Assembly (NCBI GenBank): GCA_002383405.1
Contig: DFYS01000063.1
Span: forward strand, 18,665-25,772
Source: Moorella sp. UBA4076
GTDB taxonomy: Bacteria > Bacillota > DSM-521 > Neomoorellales > Neomoorellaceae
Length of the DNA stretch: 7,108 nucleotides
Reading direction: 5' to 3'
The stretch's first letter is position 1. Each line of letters begins with the position of its first letter. Positions 1 to 5,748 of the stretch are shown here, in pieces. Under the pieces are notes generated by a model. It worked only from the letters and a program-made list of their open reading frames with translations, did not search any database and was not told the DNA's origin. The position numbers and the translations under genes are program-made.

Positions 1-100
1 CGAGGGCCTCATCCGCTCTTGATACGCGAAGGCTTAAAAATGCGTCTTCCGGGAACCTGCTCCACCCCAGTAAATGAGAATAGCAGGGTGTGGGACTTTA

Positions 101-167
101 ATCAGGAACTGGCGCAGCCGGTTCCTACCAGCCTCCCACATCTCACCTCTCACTTCTCACATCTATT
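101..167. repeat. Dispersed hairpin-plus-heptamer repeat, copy A
   Basis: Bases 104-112 (AGGAACTGG) and 118-126 (CCGGTTCCT) form a 9-bp hairpin with one G-U pair and a 5-base loop. Four tandem heptamers follow at 133-160 (CTCCCAC, ATCTCAC, CTCTCAC, TTCTCAC) and a decayed fifth at 161-167. Bases 101-145 match 7064-7108 at 42 of 45 positions, and the heptamer part recurs at 3768-3802. The element ends just upstream of truA. It resembles a REP-like intergenic repeat; the family is not one I can name. Confidence 0.8.
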
Positions 168-183
168 TTCAGGGTAGATGCTC

Positions 184-924
184 ATGCTTAAACTAAAAAT
201 TACTCTGGCCTATGACGGTACCAGTTACGCCGGCTGGCAGATCCAGCCGGCGGCGCACGGGCCTACCATCCAGGGAGTGGTAGCGGCGGCTCTGACCCGG
301 TTGACCGGGGAGAAGATCATACCCGTTGCCGCCGGGCGTACCGACGCCGGCGTCCATGCCCGCGGTCAGGTAATCAGCTTCGCCACGTTAAGCCGCATCC
401 CTGTCGCGCGCTGGCCCCTGGCCCTGAACAGCGTCCTGCCGCAGGATATAGCGGCCCTGGCGGCGGAAGTGGTCCCGGCCGCTTTCCACGCCCGCTACAG
501 CGCCCGGTGGAAATGGTACCGCTATACTATTCTTAATAGCAGCCAGCCCGACGTCTTCGGCCGCTACTACAGCTGGCAGGTCCGCCATCCCCTCGATTTT
601 GCCGCCATGAGACAGGGAGCGGCCTGTCTCATGGGGCAACACGATTTTAGTTCCTTTTGCGCCGCCGGCAGCCCGGTACGCCATCATGTACGGGAAATTT
701 ATACAGCTGAATTGAGCCGGCAGGGAGACCTTATTTATCTCGATTTAGCAGCCAATGGCTTTCTCTACCACATGGTGCGTATCATCGCCGGTACCCTGGT
801 GGCGATAGGTCGGGGCAGCCTGGGAGCGGCGGATATGCCGTCCATCCTGGCCGCCTGCTGCCGGCAAAAGGCCGGCCCCACAGCCCCGGCGCGGGGGCTG
901 TGCCTGGAGAAGGTGGCGTACTAA
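184..924 (+). CDS. truA: tRNA pseudouridine(38-40) synthase TruA
   Basis: This enzyme isomerises uridine to pseudouridine at positions 38-40 in the anticodon stem-loop of many tRNAs, in the cytoplasm. The 246-residue product has the usual family length. It shows the N-terminal KITLAYDGTSYAGWQ motif, the catalytic GRTDAGVHARGQV loop with the nucleophile at Asp54, and the C-terminal NGFLYHMVRIIAGTLVAIGRG segment. I prefer ATG 184 because AGGG at 171-174 is 9 bases upstream; an in-frame ATG at 178 would add two residues but leaves a spacing of only 3. No promoter is visible directly upstream, where the repeat lies, so the gene may be the end of an operon that starts outside the window. rplM follows after 63 bases with its own promoter. 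The truA-rplM-rpsI order is common in Firmicutes. Confidence 0.96.
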   Translation: MLKLKITLAYDGTSYAGWQIQPAAHGPTIQGVVAAALTRLTGEKIIPVAAGRTDAGVHARGQVISFATLSRIPVARWPLALNSVLPQDIAALAAEVVPAAFHARYSARWKWYRYTILNSSQPDVFGRYYSWQVRHPLDFAAMRQGAACLMGQHDFSSFCAAGSPVRHHVREIYTAELSRQGDLIYLDLAANGFLYHMVRIIAGTLVAIGRGSLGAADMPSILAACCRQKAGPTAPARGLCLEKVAY

Positions 925-929
925 TTTTC

Positions 930-958
930 TTGACTTGACGGGTACAATTGCTTACAAT
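930..958 (+). promoter_or_regulatory. Sigma-70-type promoter for rplM-rpsI
   Basis: TTGACT (930-935) and TACAAT (953-958) are separated by exactly 17 bases. The predicted start near 965 leaves a leader of only about 23 bases before rplM, so there is no room for an L13-type autoregulatory leader of the Bacillus kind downstream of this start. A second TACAAT at 943-948 lacks a well-spaced -35. Confidence 0.75.
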
Positions 959-987
959 AATGGCGTGATACGAACAGGAGGGAGAAA

Positions 988-1422
988 ATGACCACCTATA
1001 TGGCCAAACCAGGTGAGGTGGAACGCAAGTGGTATGTAATCGACGCGGCCGGTAAAACTCTGGGCCACGTTGCCACCGAAGCGGCCCGCCTCCTGCGGGG
1101 TAAGCATAAAGCCATCTTTACCCCCCACGTGGATTGCGGTGACCACGTTATTATCATCAATGCGGAAAAGGTGCACCTCTCGGGCAACAAACTCCAGCAA
1201 AAGAAATATATCCGCTACAGCGGCTATCCCGGCGGCTTAAAGGTTCTAAACTATGCCCAGCTTTTGCAGACCTTTCCCGAGCGGGCGGTGGAAAAAGCGG
1301 TTAAGGGGATGATTCCTCACAACCGCCTGGGCCGCCAGATTGCCAAAAAGCTCAAGGTTTACCGGGGCGTTCACCATCCCCACGCCGCCCAGCAACCGCA
1401 GAACTGGGCCGTTCGGGATTAA
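988..1422 (+). CDS. rplM: 50S ribosomal protein L13
   Basis: L13 is an early-assembling protein of the large ribosomal subunit that binds 23S rRNA. The 144-residue product has the normal bacterial length. Recognisable segments are the N-terminal RKWYVIDAAGKTLGHVAT, the central HVIIINAEKVHLSGNK, and the signature KGMIPHNRLGRQ followed by KLKVYRGVHHPHAAQQP near the C-terminus. The start is set by AGGAGG at 976-981, six bases before the ATG. The gene sits directly behind its own promoter, is followed by rpsI after 24 bases, and shows no terminator before rpsI, as in the standard rplM-rpsI operon. Confidence 0.98.
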   Translation: MTTYMAKPGEVERKWYVIDAAGKTLGHVATEAARLLRGKHKAIFTPHVDCGDHVIIINAEKVHLSGNKLQQKKYIRYSGYPGGLKVLNYAQLLQTFPERAVEKAVKGMIPHNRLGRQIAKKLKVYRGVHHPHAAQQPQNWAVRD

Positions 1423-1446
1423 GCGAAAGGAAGGAGGCGATATTTT

Positions 1447-1839
1447 TTGGCCCAGGTACAATTTTACGGTACCGGACGACGCAAGAACGCTATCGCCAGG
1501 GTACGCCTGGTTCCCGGCGAGGGCCAGGTAGTAGTCAATGGGCAACCCCTGGATGAATATTTTGGCCAGAAGATCCTGGAGATACAGGTGCGCCAGCCCC
1601 TGGAAGCAACCAACAATAGCGGCCGCTTTGATGTCCTGGCCAGGGTAGAGGGCGGCGGTACGACCGGTCAGGCCGGAGCCATCCGCATGGGCATTGCCCG
1701 CGCCCTGCTCCAGGCCGATACGGAACTGAGGCCCGTATTGAAACGCAATGGCTTTCTGACCCGCGACCCGCGCATGAAAGAGCGAAGGAAGTACGGCCTG
1801 AAGAAAGCCCGCAAAGCACCGCAATTCTCCAAACGTTAA
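1447..1839 (+). CDS. rpsI: 30S ribosomal protein S9
   Basis: S9 is a small-subunit protein whose extended C-terminal tail reaches the P-site tRNA. The 130-residue product begins AQVQFYGTGRRKNAIARVRL after the initiator and ends in the basic tail KKARKAPQFSKR, with the near-invariant terminal SKR. The start is TTG, supported by AAGGAGG at 1431-1437 nine bases upstream, and no ATG or GTG lies at a usable distance. A TTG start is a little unusual for a highly expressed ribosomal protein. There is no hairpin-plus-U-tract in the 15 bases before the next small gene, so the transcript probably continues into the SCIFF precursor. Confidence 0.97.
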   Translation: MAQVQFYGTGRRKNAIARVRLVPGEGQVVVNGQPLDEYFGQKILEIQVRQPLEATNNSGRFDVLARVEGGGTTGQAGAIRMGIARALLQADTELRPVLKRNGFLTRDPRMKERRKYGLKKARKAPQFSKR

Positions 1840-1854
1840 ACGGAGGTGTTATTT

Positions 1855-2004
1855 ATGCAGCACATTCAGACGGTTTTTACCCCCCGCCTGCAGGAGAGCG
1901 TCAAGCAGGGTGGCTGTGGCAACTGTCACGTTTCCTGCCAGTCAGCCTGCAAGACATCCATTACGGTCAGCAACCAGCCCTGTGAGCGTAAAGAGAAAAA
2001 GTAA
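1855..2004 (+). CDS. SCIFF ranthipeptide precursor (five-cysteine variant)
   Basis: This 49-residue peptide is the substrate of the radical SAM enzyme encoded just downstream. SCIFF ('six cysteines in forty-five residues') precursors are RiPPs nearly universal in Clostridia; homologues such as Tte1186a receive a Cys32-Thr37 thioether crosslink. Here the leader starts MQHIQTVFTPRLQESVKQ and the core contains CGNCHVSCQSACKTS. Cysteines are at 21, 24, 28, 32 and 43, making five; the usual sixth at position 36 is Ile (KTSITV instead of KTSCTV). Cys32 and Thr37 are both retained. A near-perfect ribosome binding site, GGAGGTG at 1842-1848, lies 6 bases before the ATG. The gene follows rpsI by 15 bases and precedes a terminator, so it probably shares the ribosomal protein transcript. 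Family assignment is strong; the function of the mature peptide is unknown, although a signalling role has been proposed for ranthipeptides. Confidence 0.93.
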   Translation: MQHIQTVFTPRLQESVKQGGCGNCHVSCQSACKTSITVSNQPCERKEKK

Positions 2005-2010
2005 ACCTCA

Positions 2011-2040
2011 AGGCCCGGCTACCCAGTCGGGCTTTTATTA
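2011..2040 (+). terminator. Intrinsic terminator between SCIFF precursor and maturase
   Basis: Bases 2011-2020 and 2025-2034 form a 10-bp stem (two G-U pairs) with an ACCC loop, followed by TT-A-TT. The U-tract is interrupted, so read-through is likely. If so, the maturase is made at lower level than its substrate, which suits a catalyst/substrate pair. Confidence 0.8.
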
Positions 2041-2055
2041 TCACTTTTATTATCA
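2032..2055 (+). repeat. Perfect 12-bp tandem duplication CTTTTATTATCA x2
   Basis: CTTTTATTATCA occurs at 2032-2043 and again, exactly, at 2044-2055. The first copy supplies the U-tract of the terminator and the second runs up to the maturase ribosome binding site. It looks like a recent slippage or unequal-crossover duplication. Confidence 0.9.
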
Positions 2056-2070
2056 AAGGAGAGTTTAACC

Positions 2071-3525
2071 TTGCCAATCCTGAACTTGCAGAACGTAGAC
2101 TGGCAGGCAGATGTCCACTGGTTTGATTTTGAAGACCTCTGCCTGCTCCTGGACGTCAACAGCGGCGCCGTTCATATTATCGATGCGCCGGCGCGGGCGG
2201 TCCTGGAAGAGCTCTCTGAAGGGGGGCAACAGGGCATTCTCGACGAAACGGGCTACCTGAGCGCCATACCCCGTTCGGCCGCCGCCTGGGGCGCCGCTAT
2301 CGCCCTGGAGGTCTATCGGGAACTGGCAGATAAACAGGCGGCAGGGACCCTGTTTACCACCGATATAGCCGTCCTTTCCTACCAGCCGCCGCAGCCGATC
2401 CTCCAGGCGCTCTGCCTCCACGTCGCCCACGATTGCAACATGCGCTGCCGTTATTGCTTTGCCGACGGTGGTCCCTTCGGCGGCGAGCGCGGCCTCATGA
2501 GCCGGGATACCGGATACCGGGCTCTGGACCTGCTTTTCAGGGAATCCGGCCACCGGCCGCGGGTAGAGGTCGATTTTTTCGGCGGCGAGCCGTTGCTGAA
2601 CTTCGCTGTTGTGCAAGACCTGGTAACCTACGGTCGCGCCCGGGCGGCAGCGGCTGGAAAAAGAATCAGCTTTACCCTGACTACCAACAGCCTGGGCCTG
2701 ACCCCGGCCATCGAGGAATACCTTGTCGCCAACCAGATCAGCGTCATCTTGAGCCTGGATGGCCGCCCGGAGGTCCACGACTACAATCGCCGCACCATCA
2801 CCGGCCAGGGTACTTATGCGGCGATCGTGCCGCGGCAGCAGCATTTTGTAGCCGCCCAGGAGCACCGGGATTACTGGGTGCGGGGGACTTATACCCGCCA
2901 GAATCTCGATTTTACTAAGGACATCCTGCATATGGCAGGGTTAGGATTTCGTTACCTGTCCCTGGAACCAGTGGTAGCAGCACCGGAGCAGGAATATGCT
3001 ATTAGAGAAGAGGACTTGCCGCGCCTGGCGCTGGAATACCGGCACCTGGCGCGGGCTTACCTGGAAGCAGCAGACAGGGGGGAAGCCTTCAGCTTCTTTC
3101 ACTTCAATATCGATGCCGCCGCCGGCCCCTGCCTGAACAAAAGGCTCACCGGCTGCGGCGCCGGCACCAGCTACCTGGCGGTTACCCCCGGCGGTGACCT
3201 TTACCCCTGTCACCAGCTGGTGGGGCAAAGGGATTACCGCCTGGGCAACGTCCGCGAGGGCATCCAGCAACCGGCATTACGGGAGGAATTCCGCCAGGCT
3301 TACGTCTATAACCAGCCGGCCTGCCGCCGCTGCTGGGCGCGCTTTTATTGCAGCGGCGGTTGTCATGCCGCCAACCTGGCCGCTACCGGCAGCCTGCGCG
3401 AGCCGGCGCCGGTAGCCTGCAGCCTCCAGAAAATGCGCCTGGAAGCAGCCCTGTACGTTCAGGTACAGGCTGGCCGGAAAATTTGTCAGGCAGGGAGGAT
3501 TCCTGCCACCCAAGGTAGAATATAG
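2071..3525 (+). CDS. SCIFF maturase, radical SAM/SPASM thioether-forming enzyme
   Basis: This cytoplasmic iron-sulfur enzyme is predicted to install the Cys-to-Thr thioether in the SCIFF peptide encoded 66 bases upstream (homologues CteB, Tte1186). Of 484 residues, about 1-95 resemble the RRE-like leader-binding domain. The SAM-cluster motif CNMRCRYC has Cys122, 126 and 129, and GGE (171-173) contacts the SAM amino group. The C-terminal SPASM domain carries Cys354, 362, 380, 418, 421, 427, 431 and 450, with CX2CX5CX3C at 418-431, enough for two auxiliary [4Fe-4S] clusters. The tail after Cys450 is about 34 residues. Start is TTG with AAAGGAGAG at 2055-2063, 7 bases upstream. No cysteine of the expected cluster sets is missing, so the enzyme looks intact even though its substrate lacks one Cys. 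Expression probably depends on read-through of the preceding terminator, since no clear promoter is seen in the gap. Confidence 0.95.
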   Translation: MPILNLQNVDWQADVHWFDFEDLCLLLDVNSGAVHIIDAPARAVLEELSEGGQQGILDETGYLSAIPRSAAAWGAAIALEVYRELADKQAAGTLFTTDIAVLSYQPPQPILQALCLHVAHDCNMRCRYCFADGGPFGGERGLMSRDTGYRALDLLFRESGHRPRVEVDFFGGEPLLNFAVVQDLVTYGRARAAAAGKRISFTLTTNSLGLTPAIEEYLVANQISVILSLDGRPEVHDYNRRTITGQGTYAAIVPRQQHFVAAQEHRDYWVRGTYTRQNLDFTKDILHMAGLGFRYLSLEPVVAAPEQEYAIREEDLPRLALEYRHLARAYLEAADRGEAFSFFHFNIDAAAGPCLNKRLTGCGAGTSYLAVTPGGDLYPCHQLVGQRDYRLGNVREGIQQPALREEFRQAYVYNQPACRRCWARFYCSGGCHAANLAATGSLREPAPVACSLQKMRLEAALYVQVQAGRKICQAGRIPATQGRI

Positions 3526-3541
3526 TTAAACATCAAGAAGT

Positions 3542-3570
3542 CCGCCATGGTGGCGAGCTACCACCAGCGG
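3542..3570 (+). other. Bulged hairpin after the maturase gene
   Basis: CCGC (3542-3545) pairs with GCGG (3567-3570), and TGGTGG (3548-3553) with CCACCA (3561-3566), with a CA bulge and a 7-base loop. There is no U-tract after it, so it is not a standard intrinsic terminator. It may protect the mRNA 3' end or support factor-dependent termination. The rest of 3526-3821 holds the promoter candidate, inverted repeat and heptamer repeat listed separately; I see no gene in it. Confidence 0.55.
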
Positions 3571-3637
3571 ATGGGAGAAATGAGAAGCGCGGCAGACTAT
3601 AATCGGCCCAGCACTTAACAAGCAATTCAGGGCTTAT

Positions 3638-3666
3638 TTAACGCAACCTGAGCATGGGGATATACT
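3638..3666 (+). promoter_or_regulatory. Candidate promoter for the M23 peptidase gene
   Basis: TTAACG (3638-3643) and TATACT (3661-3666) are 17 bases apart, matching the sigma-70 consensus at 4 of 6 and 5 of 6 positions. A start near 3673 would give a leader of roughly 150 bases. Chance matches of this quality are not rare, so this is tentative. Confidence 0.4.
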
Positions 3667-3703
3667 TCTCAGGAATTGAGCCGGGGTTAGGCTCAGGTGA
3701 GAA
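3666..3703 (+). promoter_or_regulatory. Two-part inverted repeat over the presumed start site
   Basis: TTCTCA (3666-3671) pairs with TGAGAA (3698-3703), and TGAGCC (3677-3682) with GGCTCA (3690-3695), separated by an internal loop of GGAAT/GG. The whole forms a 12-bp imperfect hairpin around loop GGGGTTA. It abuts the candidate -10, so it could be an operator on DNA or a 5'-end stem on the RNA. A further inverted pair, CAAGCG (3725-3730) and CGCTTG (3745-3750), follows. Confidence 0.4.
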
Positions 3704-3767
3704 ACTATTATGTTAAGTATTATACAAGCGACTTAAACAAACAACGCTTGAGTGCCGGGCATCCCGC

Positions 3768-3802
3768 TTCTCACCTCCCACATCTCACATCTGACATCTC
3801 AT
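3768..3802. repeat. Heptamer repeat block, copy B (hairpin part missing)
   Basis: Five tandem heptamers are present: TTCTCAC, CTCCCAC, ATCTCAC, ATCTGAC and ATCTCAT. The block shares CCTCCCACATCTCAC with copy A and 14 bases of this with copy C, but the 9-bp hairpin module seen in A and C is absent. As with copy A before truA, it ends just upstream of a coding region, here 8 bases before the GGAGG of the M23 gene. Confidence 0.75.
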
Positions 3803-3821
3803 TGCGGAGAGGAGGAATGTG

Positions 3822-5249
3822 ATGCCGCCCCCAGGCAGGCTGCTGGATGTGATTGCCGGGGCCGGCCGCTTCTTTAAGGAATGGCCGGCACGATGGCAGG
3901 CGGCAGACGGCAGCAAGAAAAAGCAAACCTTATTGTTAACCGGCATCCTGGCGGCAGGATTACTGTTGCTGACCGGGTGGTATCGGTTAGCCGCTCCCAA
4001 CGCTCTGGCGGTTATCGTTAATGACCGGCAGGTGGCCGTGGTGGACAGAGGGGTTGATGTTAGCCGGATTATCCAGGATATTCTGCAAGATAAAGGAAAC
4101 GGCAACCGCCAGGGGATCCAGGTTGTCGACCAGGTCGATTACCGCTGTGTCCACGTGGACCCGCGGGAGATTATTGATGCGCAGCAACTGCAAGCTATCC
4201 TGCAGGGGAGCTTGCGGCTTCTGGCTGCTGTAACCGTAATCAGCATCGACGGTCAAACTGAGATCATAGTCAGAGATGATACTACAGCGGCGGCGGTGCT
4301 GGAGCGCTTCAAACAGGCTTATCTCCCGCCACCGGGCAGCGGAGAGGTCCAGGAGGTCAATTTCTTGCAGCGGGTCACTCTGGACCAGCGTCAGGCGCAG
4401 CCGGAGGAAATCATGAGCCCGGAAGCGGCCCTGGCGCGGCTGCAGGGAACGGCGGCCGCCGGCCAGGAGTATATCGTAGAGGAAGGCGATTCCCTGTGGA
4501 CTATCGCCCGGCAGCACGATCTTCTGGTTGACGATATCAAAGCCGCCAACCCGGAATTGCAGGGAGAGCGCCTGGACATCGGCCAGCGCTTACTGCTTAC
4601 AACTGAAAAACCGCTTCTGCAGGTGATGGTCGTATATAACCAGCAAACAAAAGAGGCTGTTCCCTATGAGACACAGGTAGAGACGAATGCCGGTCTGCTG
4701 CGGGGGCAGGAAAGGGTTAAACAGGAGGGGGTAGATGGCGAACGGCTGGTTACCTACCAGGTAACCACCAGGAATGGGGTCGAGGTTGCTAAAAAGGAAT
4801 TCGCGGCGCAAACCCTGAAAGAACCGGTGCCCAAAGTAGTGGAACGGGGCAGCCGGGTGGTCCTGGCTTCCCGTGGCGGCGGTTCCGGCCAGCTGGCCTG
4901 GCCCGTACGCGGGCCGATTACCTCTCCCTATGGTTACCGCGGCCGGGAATTCCACTCCGGCATTGATATCGCCGGCCCCATCGGGCGGGCAATCGGTGCT
5001 GCCGAAGCCGGCAGCGTAATCTTTGTTGGCTATAACGGCGGTTACGGCCGGATGGTAGCCATCGATCATGGCGACGGCGTGGTTACCCGTTATGCCCACC
5101 TCTCGGGATATAATGTCAAAACCGGGCAGAAAGTGGAACGCGGCGATGTTATCGGCTTTGTCGGCAACAGCGGCCGTACTACCGGGCCGCACCTGCACTT
5201 TGAGGTACTGGTGAATGGGAGTTTTCGCAACCCGCTAGGGTTTTTGTAG
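3822..5249 (+). CDS. Membrane-anchored LysM-G5-M23 peptidoglycan endopeptidase
   Basis: This is a predicted zinc metallopeptidase that cleaves peptide crosslinks of peptidoglycan outside the membrane. Of 475 residues, about 33-56 form one hydrophobic segment after KKK, an N-terminal anchor without an obvious cleavage site. Two related stretches with a V-N-D/I-D-G-x...V pattern follow (about 62-90 and 138-168). A LysM domain (about 217-261, EYIVEEGDSLWTIA) binds glycan, a G5 domain (about 264-346) follows, and the M23 (LytM-like) domain fills 358-475. Zinc ligands are His378, Asp382 (HSGID) and His459; His426 and His457 (HLH) complete the active site, so it looks catalytically competent. ATG 3822 is preferred over in-frame GTG 3819, because GGAGG at 3811-3815 is 6 bases away from the former and only 3 from the latter. 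It appears monocistronic, with its own terminator. Similar clostridial proteins act in growth, division or sporulation; which one applies here cannot be told. Confidence 0.92.
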   Translation: MPPPGRLLDVIAGAGRFFKEWPARWQAADGSKKKQTLLLTGILAAGLLLLTGWYRLAAPNALAVIVNDRQVAVVDRGVDVSRIIQDILQDKGNGNRQGIQVVDQVDYRCVHVDPREIIDAQQLQAILQGSLRLLAAVTVISIDGQTEIIVRDDTTAAAVLERFKQAYLPPPGSGEVQEVNFLQRVTLDQRQAQPEEIMSPEAALARLQGTAAAGQEYIVEEGDSLWTIARQHDLLVDDIKAANPELQGERLDIGQRLLLTTEKPLLQVMVVYNQQTKEAVPYETQVETNAGLLRGQERVKQEGVDGERLVTYQVTTRNGVEVAKKEFAAQTLKEPVPKVVERGSRVVLASRGGGSGQLAWPVRGPITSPYGYRGREFHSGIDIAGPIGRAIGAAEAGSVIFVGYNGGYGRMVAIDHGDGVVTRYAHLSGYNVKTGQKVERGDVIGFVGNSGRTTGPHLHFEVLVNGSFRNPLGFL

Positions 5250-5296
5250 ATTACCACGCCGCATTCTTCTGTTTTCACTAAGCTTTTTGATTGACC

Positions 5297-5326
5297 ATCC
5301 CCGGGACAAGCCCCGGGGATTTTTTT
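5297..5326 (+). terminator. Intrinsic terminator after the M23 gene
   Basis: ATCCCCGGG (5297-5305) pairs perfectly with CCCGGGGAT (5312-5320) around a 6-base loop, followed by six T (seven counting the stem end). It is a strong, classical rho-independent terminator 47 bases after the stop codon. Confidence 0.93.
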
Positions 5327-5336
5327 ATCCATCCCC

Positions 5337-5365
5337 TTGCCTTTACTGCAGCAGCAGCGTATAAT
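5337..5365 (+). promoter_or_regulatory. Sigma-70-type promoter driving the trxB leader
   Basis: TTGCCT (5337-5342) and a perfect TATAAT (5360-5365) are separated by 17 bases, starting 10 bases after the preceding terminator. The predicted start near 5372 leaves about 375 bases before trxB, far more than a simple leader needs. A weaker promoter may also lie nearer trxB (TTCACG 5696-5701, TTATAT 5720-5725, spacing 18). Confidence 0.7.
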
Positions 5366-5371
5366 AGCTAT

Positions 5372-5658
5372 AGTTTAAGAAAAAGAAGCACCGGCGGATC
5401 AATGCGGAGAATGTTCCTGCCAGCAGGTGGAATCGTGTGGATGAGTCAGGACTGTGGCTGCGATAACCCGGCAAGGATTGGGCGGGACCGGCACTGACAG
5501 GAAATATTACTACTGGGGGCACCGGACCACAGGGCCGCATTGGTACCGAAAGTATCGCTAACTCGACCAGTCGTCGCATAAGCTCCGCGAGATTTTACAA
5601 TCAAGCCTCTTGCCAGGCGGATGAAAGCGGATACGATTTAGTTGCAGCAAGGAGTTTT
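5372..5658 (+). ncRNA. Candidate structured leader or small RNA upstream of trxB
   Basis: No convincing gene lies in this stretch, which follows a good promoter. The strongest structure is a long-range helix: 5395-5407 pairs with 5535-5548 over 13 bp with one bulged A (5545). Inside it, GTCAG (5445-5449) can pair with CTGAC (5494-5498), CTGTGG (5452-5457) with CCACAG (5527-5532), and CCTG (5416-5419) with CAGG (5424-5427); some of these exclude each other. The sequence GGCGGATCAATGCGGA (5393-5408) recurs as GGCGGATGAAAGCGGA (5616-5631), 14 of 16 identical, and the second copy can also pair with CCGCCTGG (5679-5686). I do not recognise the core of tmRNA, RNase P, SRP RNA, a T-box or the common riboswitches. 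It may be a cis-acting leader or an independent RNA; no good internal terminator is visible. Confidence 0.45.
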
Positions 5659-5739
5659 ATGCATGCAGCCGGAGTAGGCCGCCTGGTTTTCGCGGTTCAC
5701 GCAAATGCCGGGAGAAATCTTATATTATACTGGGAGTGA
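5659..5739 (+). CDS. Candidate 26-codon leader ORF before trxB
   Basis: AAGGAG at 5649-5654 lies 4 bases before ATG 5659, which opens a frame beginning MHAAGVGRLVFAV and ending LILYWE. Its TGA (5737-5739) lies at the 3' edge of the trxB ribosome binding site, 9 bases before the trxB ATG. That layout would allow translational coupling. The same ribosome binding site is better spaced (8 bases) for ATG 5663, which encodes only MQPE before a stop. The product matches no family I know. Its coding status is uncertain; the strength of the ribosome binding site and the position of the stop are the only support. Confidence 0.3.
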   Translation: MHAAGVGRLVFAVHANAGRNLILYWE

Positions 5740-5748
5740 AAAAAGATC

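Noticed and set aside
101..167. CRISPR array at the heptamer repeats
   Set aside because: The units are 7 bases, contiguous and degenerate, without spacers or cas genes.
1..177. Plus-strand frame open from the window edge to TAG 175-177, possible tail of an upstream gene
   Set aside because: Most of the frame runs through the dispersed repeat (101-167) and the other two frames stop early, so it is more likely intergenic. An upstream gene could end at TGA 20-22 but nothing in seven codons can be recognised.
925..987. L13 autoregulatory leader upstream of rplM
   Set aside because: The promoter leaves only about 23 bases of transcribed leader and no conserved hairpin is seen there.
2065..2931. 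Long minus-strand frame of 288 codons opposite the maturase gene
   Set aside because: It mirrors the codon bias of a confidently identified radical SAM gene in G+C-rich DNA, has no family resemblance and no ribosome binding site.
5402..5497. 31-codon plus-strand frame starting MRRMFLPAGG
   Set aside because: No ribosome binding site, and its first bases lie in one arm of the 13-bp RNA helix. It looks like a chance frame in non-coding RNA.
5372..5600. 6S RNA, T-box or cobalamin riboswitch as the identity of the trxB leader
   Set aside because: The 5' and 3' ends do not form the long closing stem of 6S RNA, the conserved T-box sequence is absent despite a TGGTACCG, and no B12 box is present.
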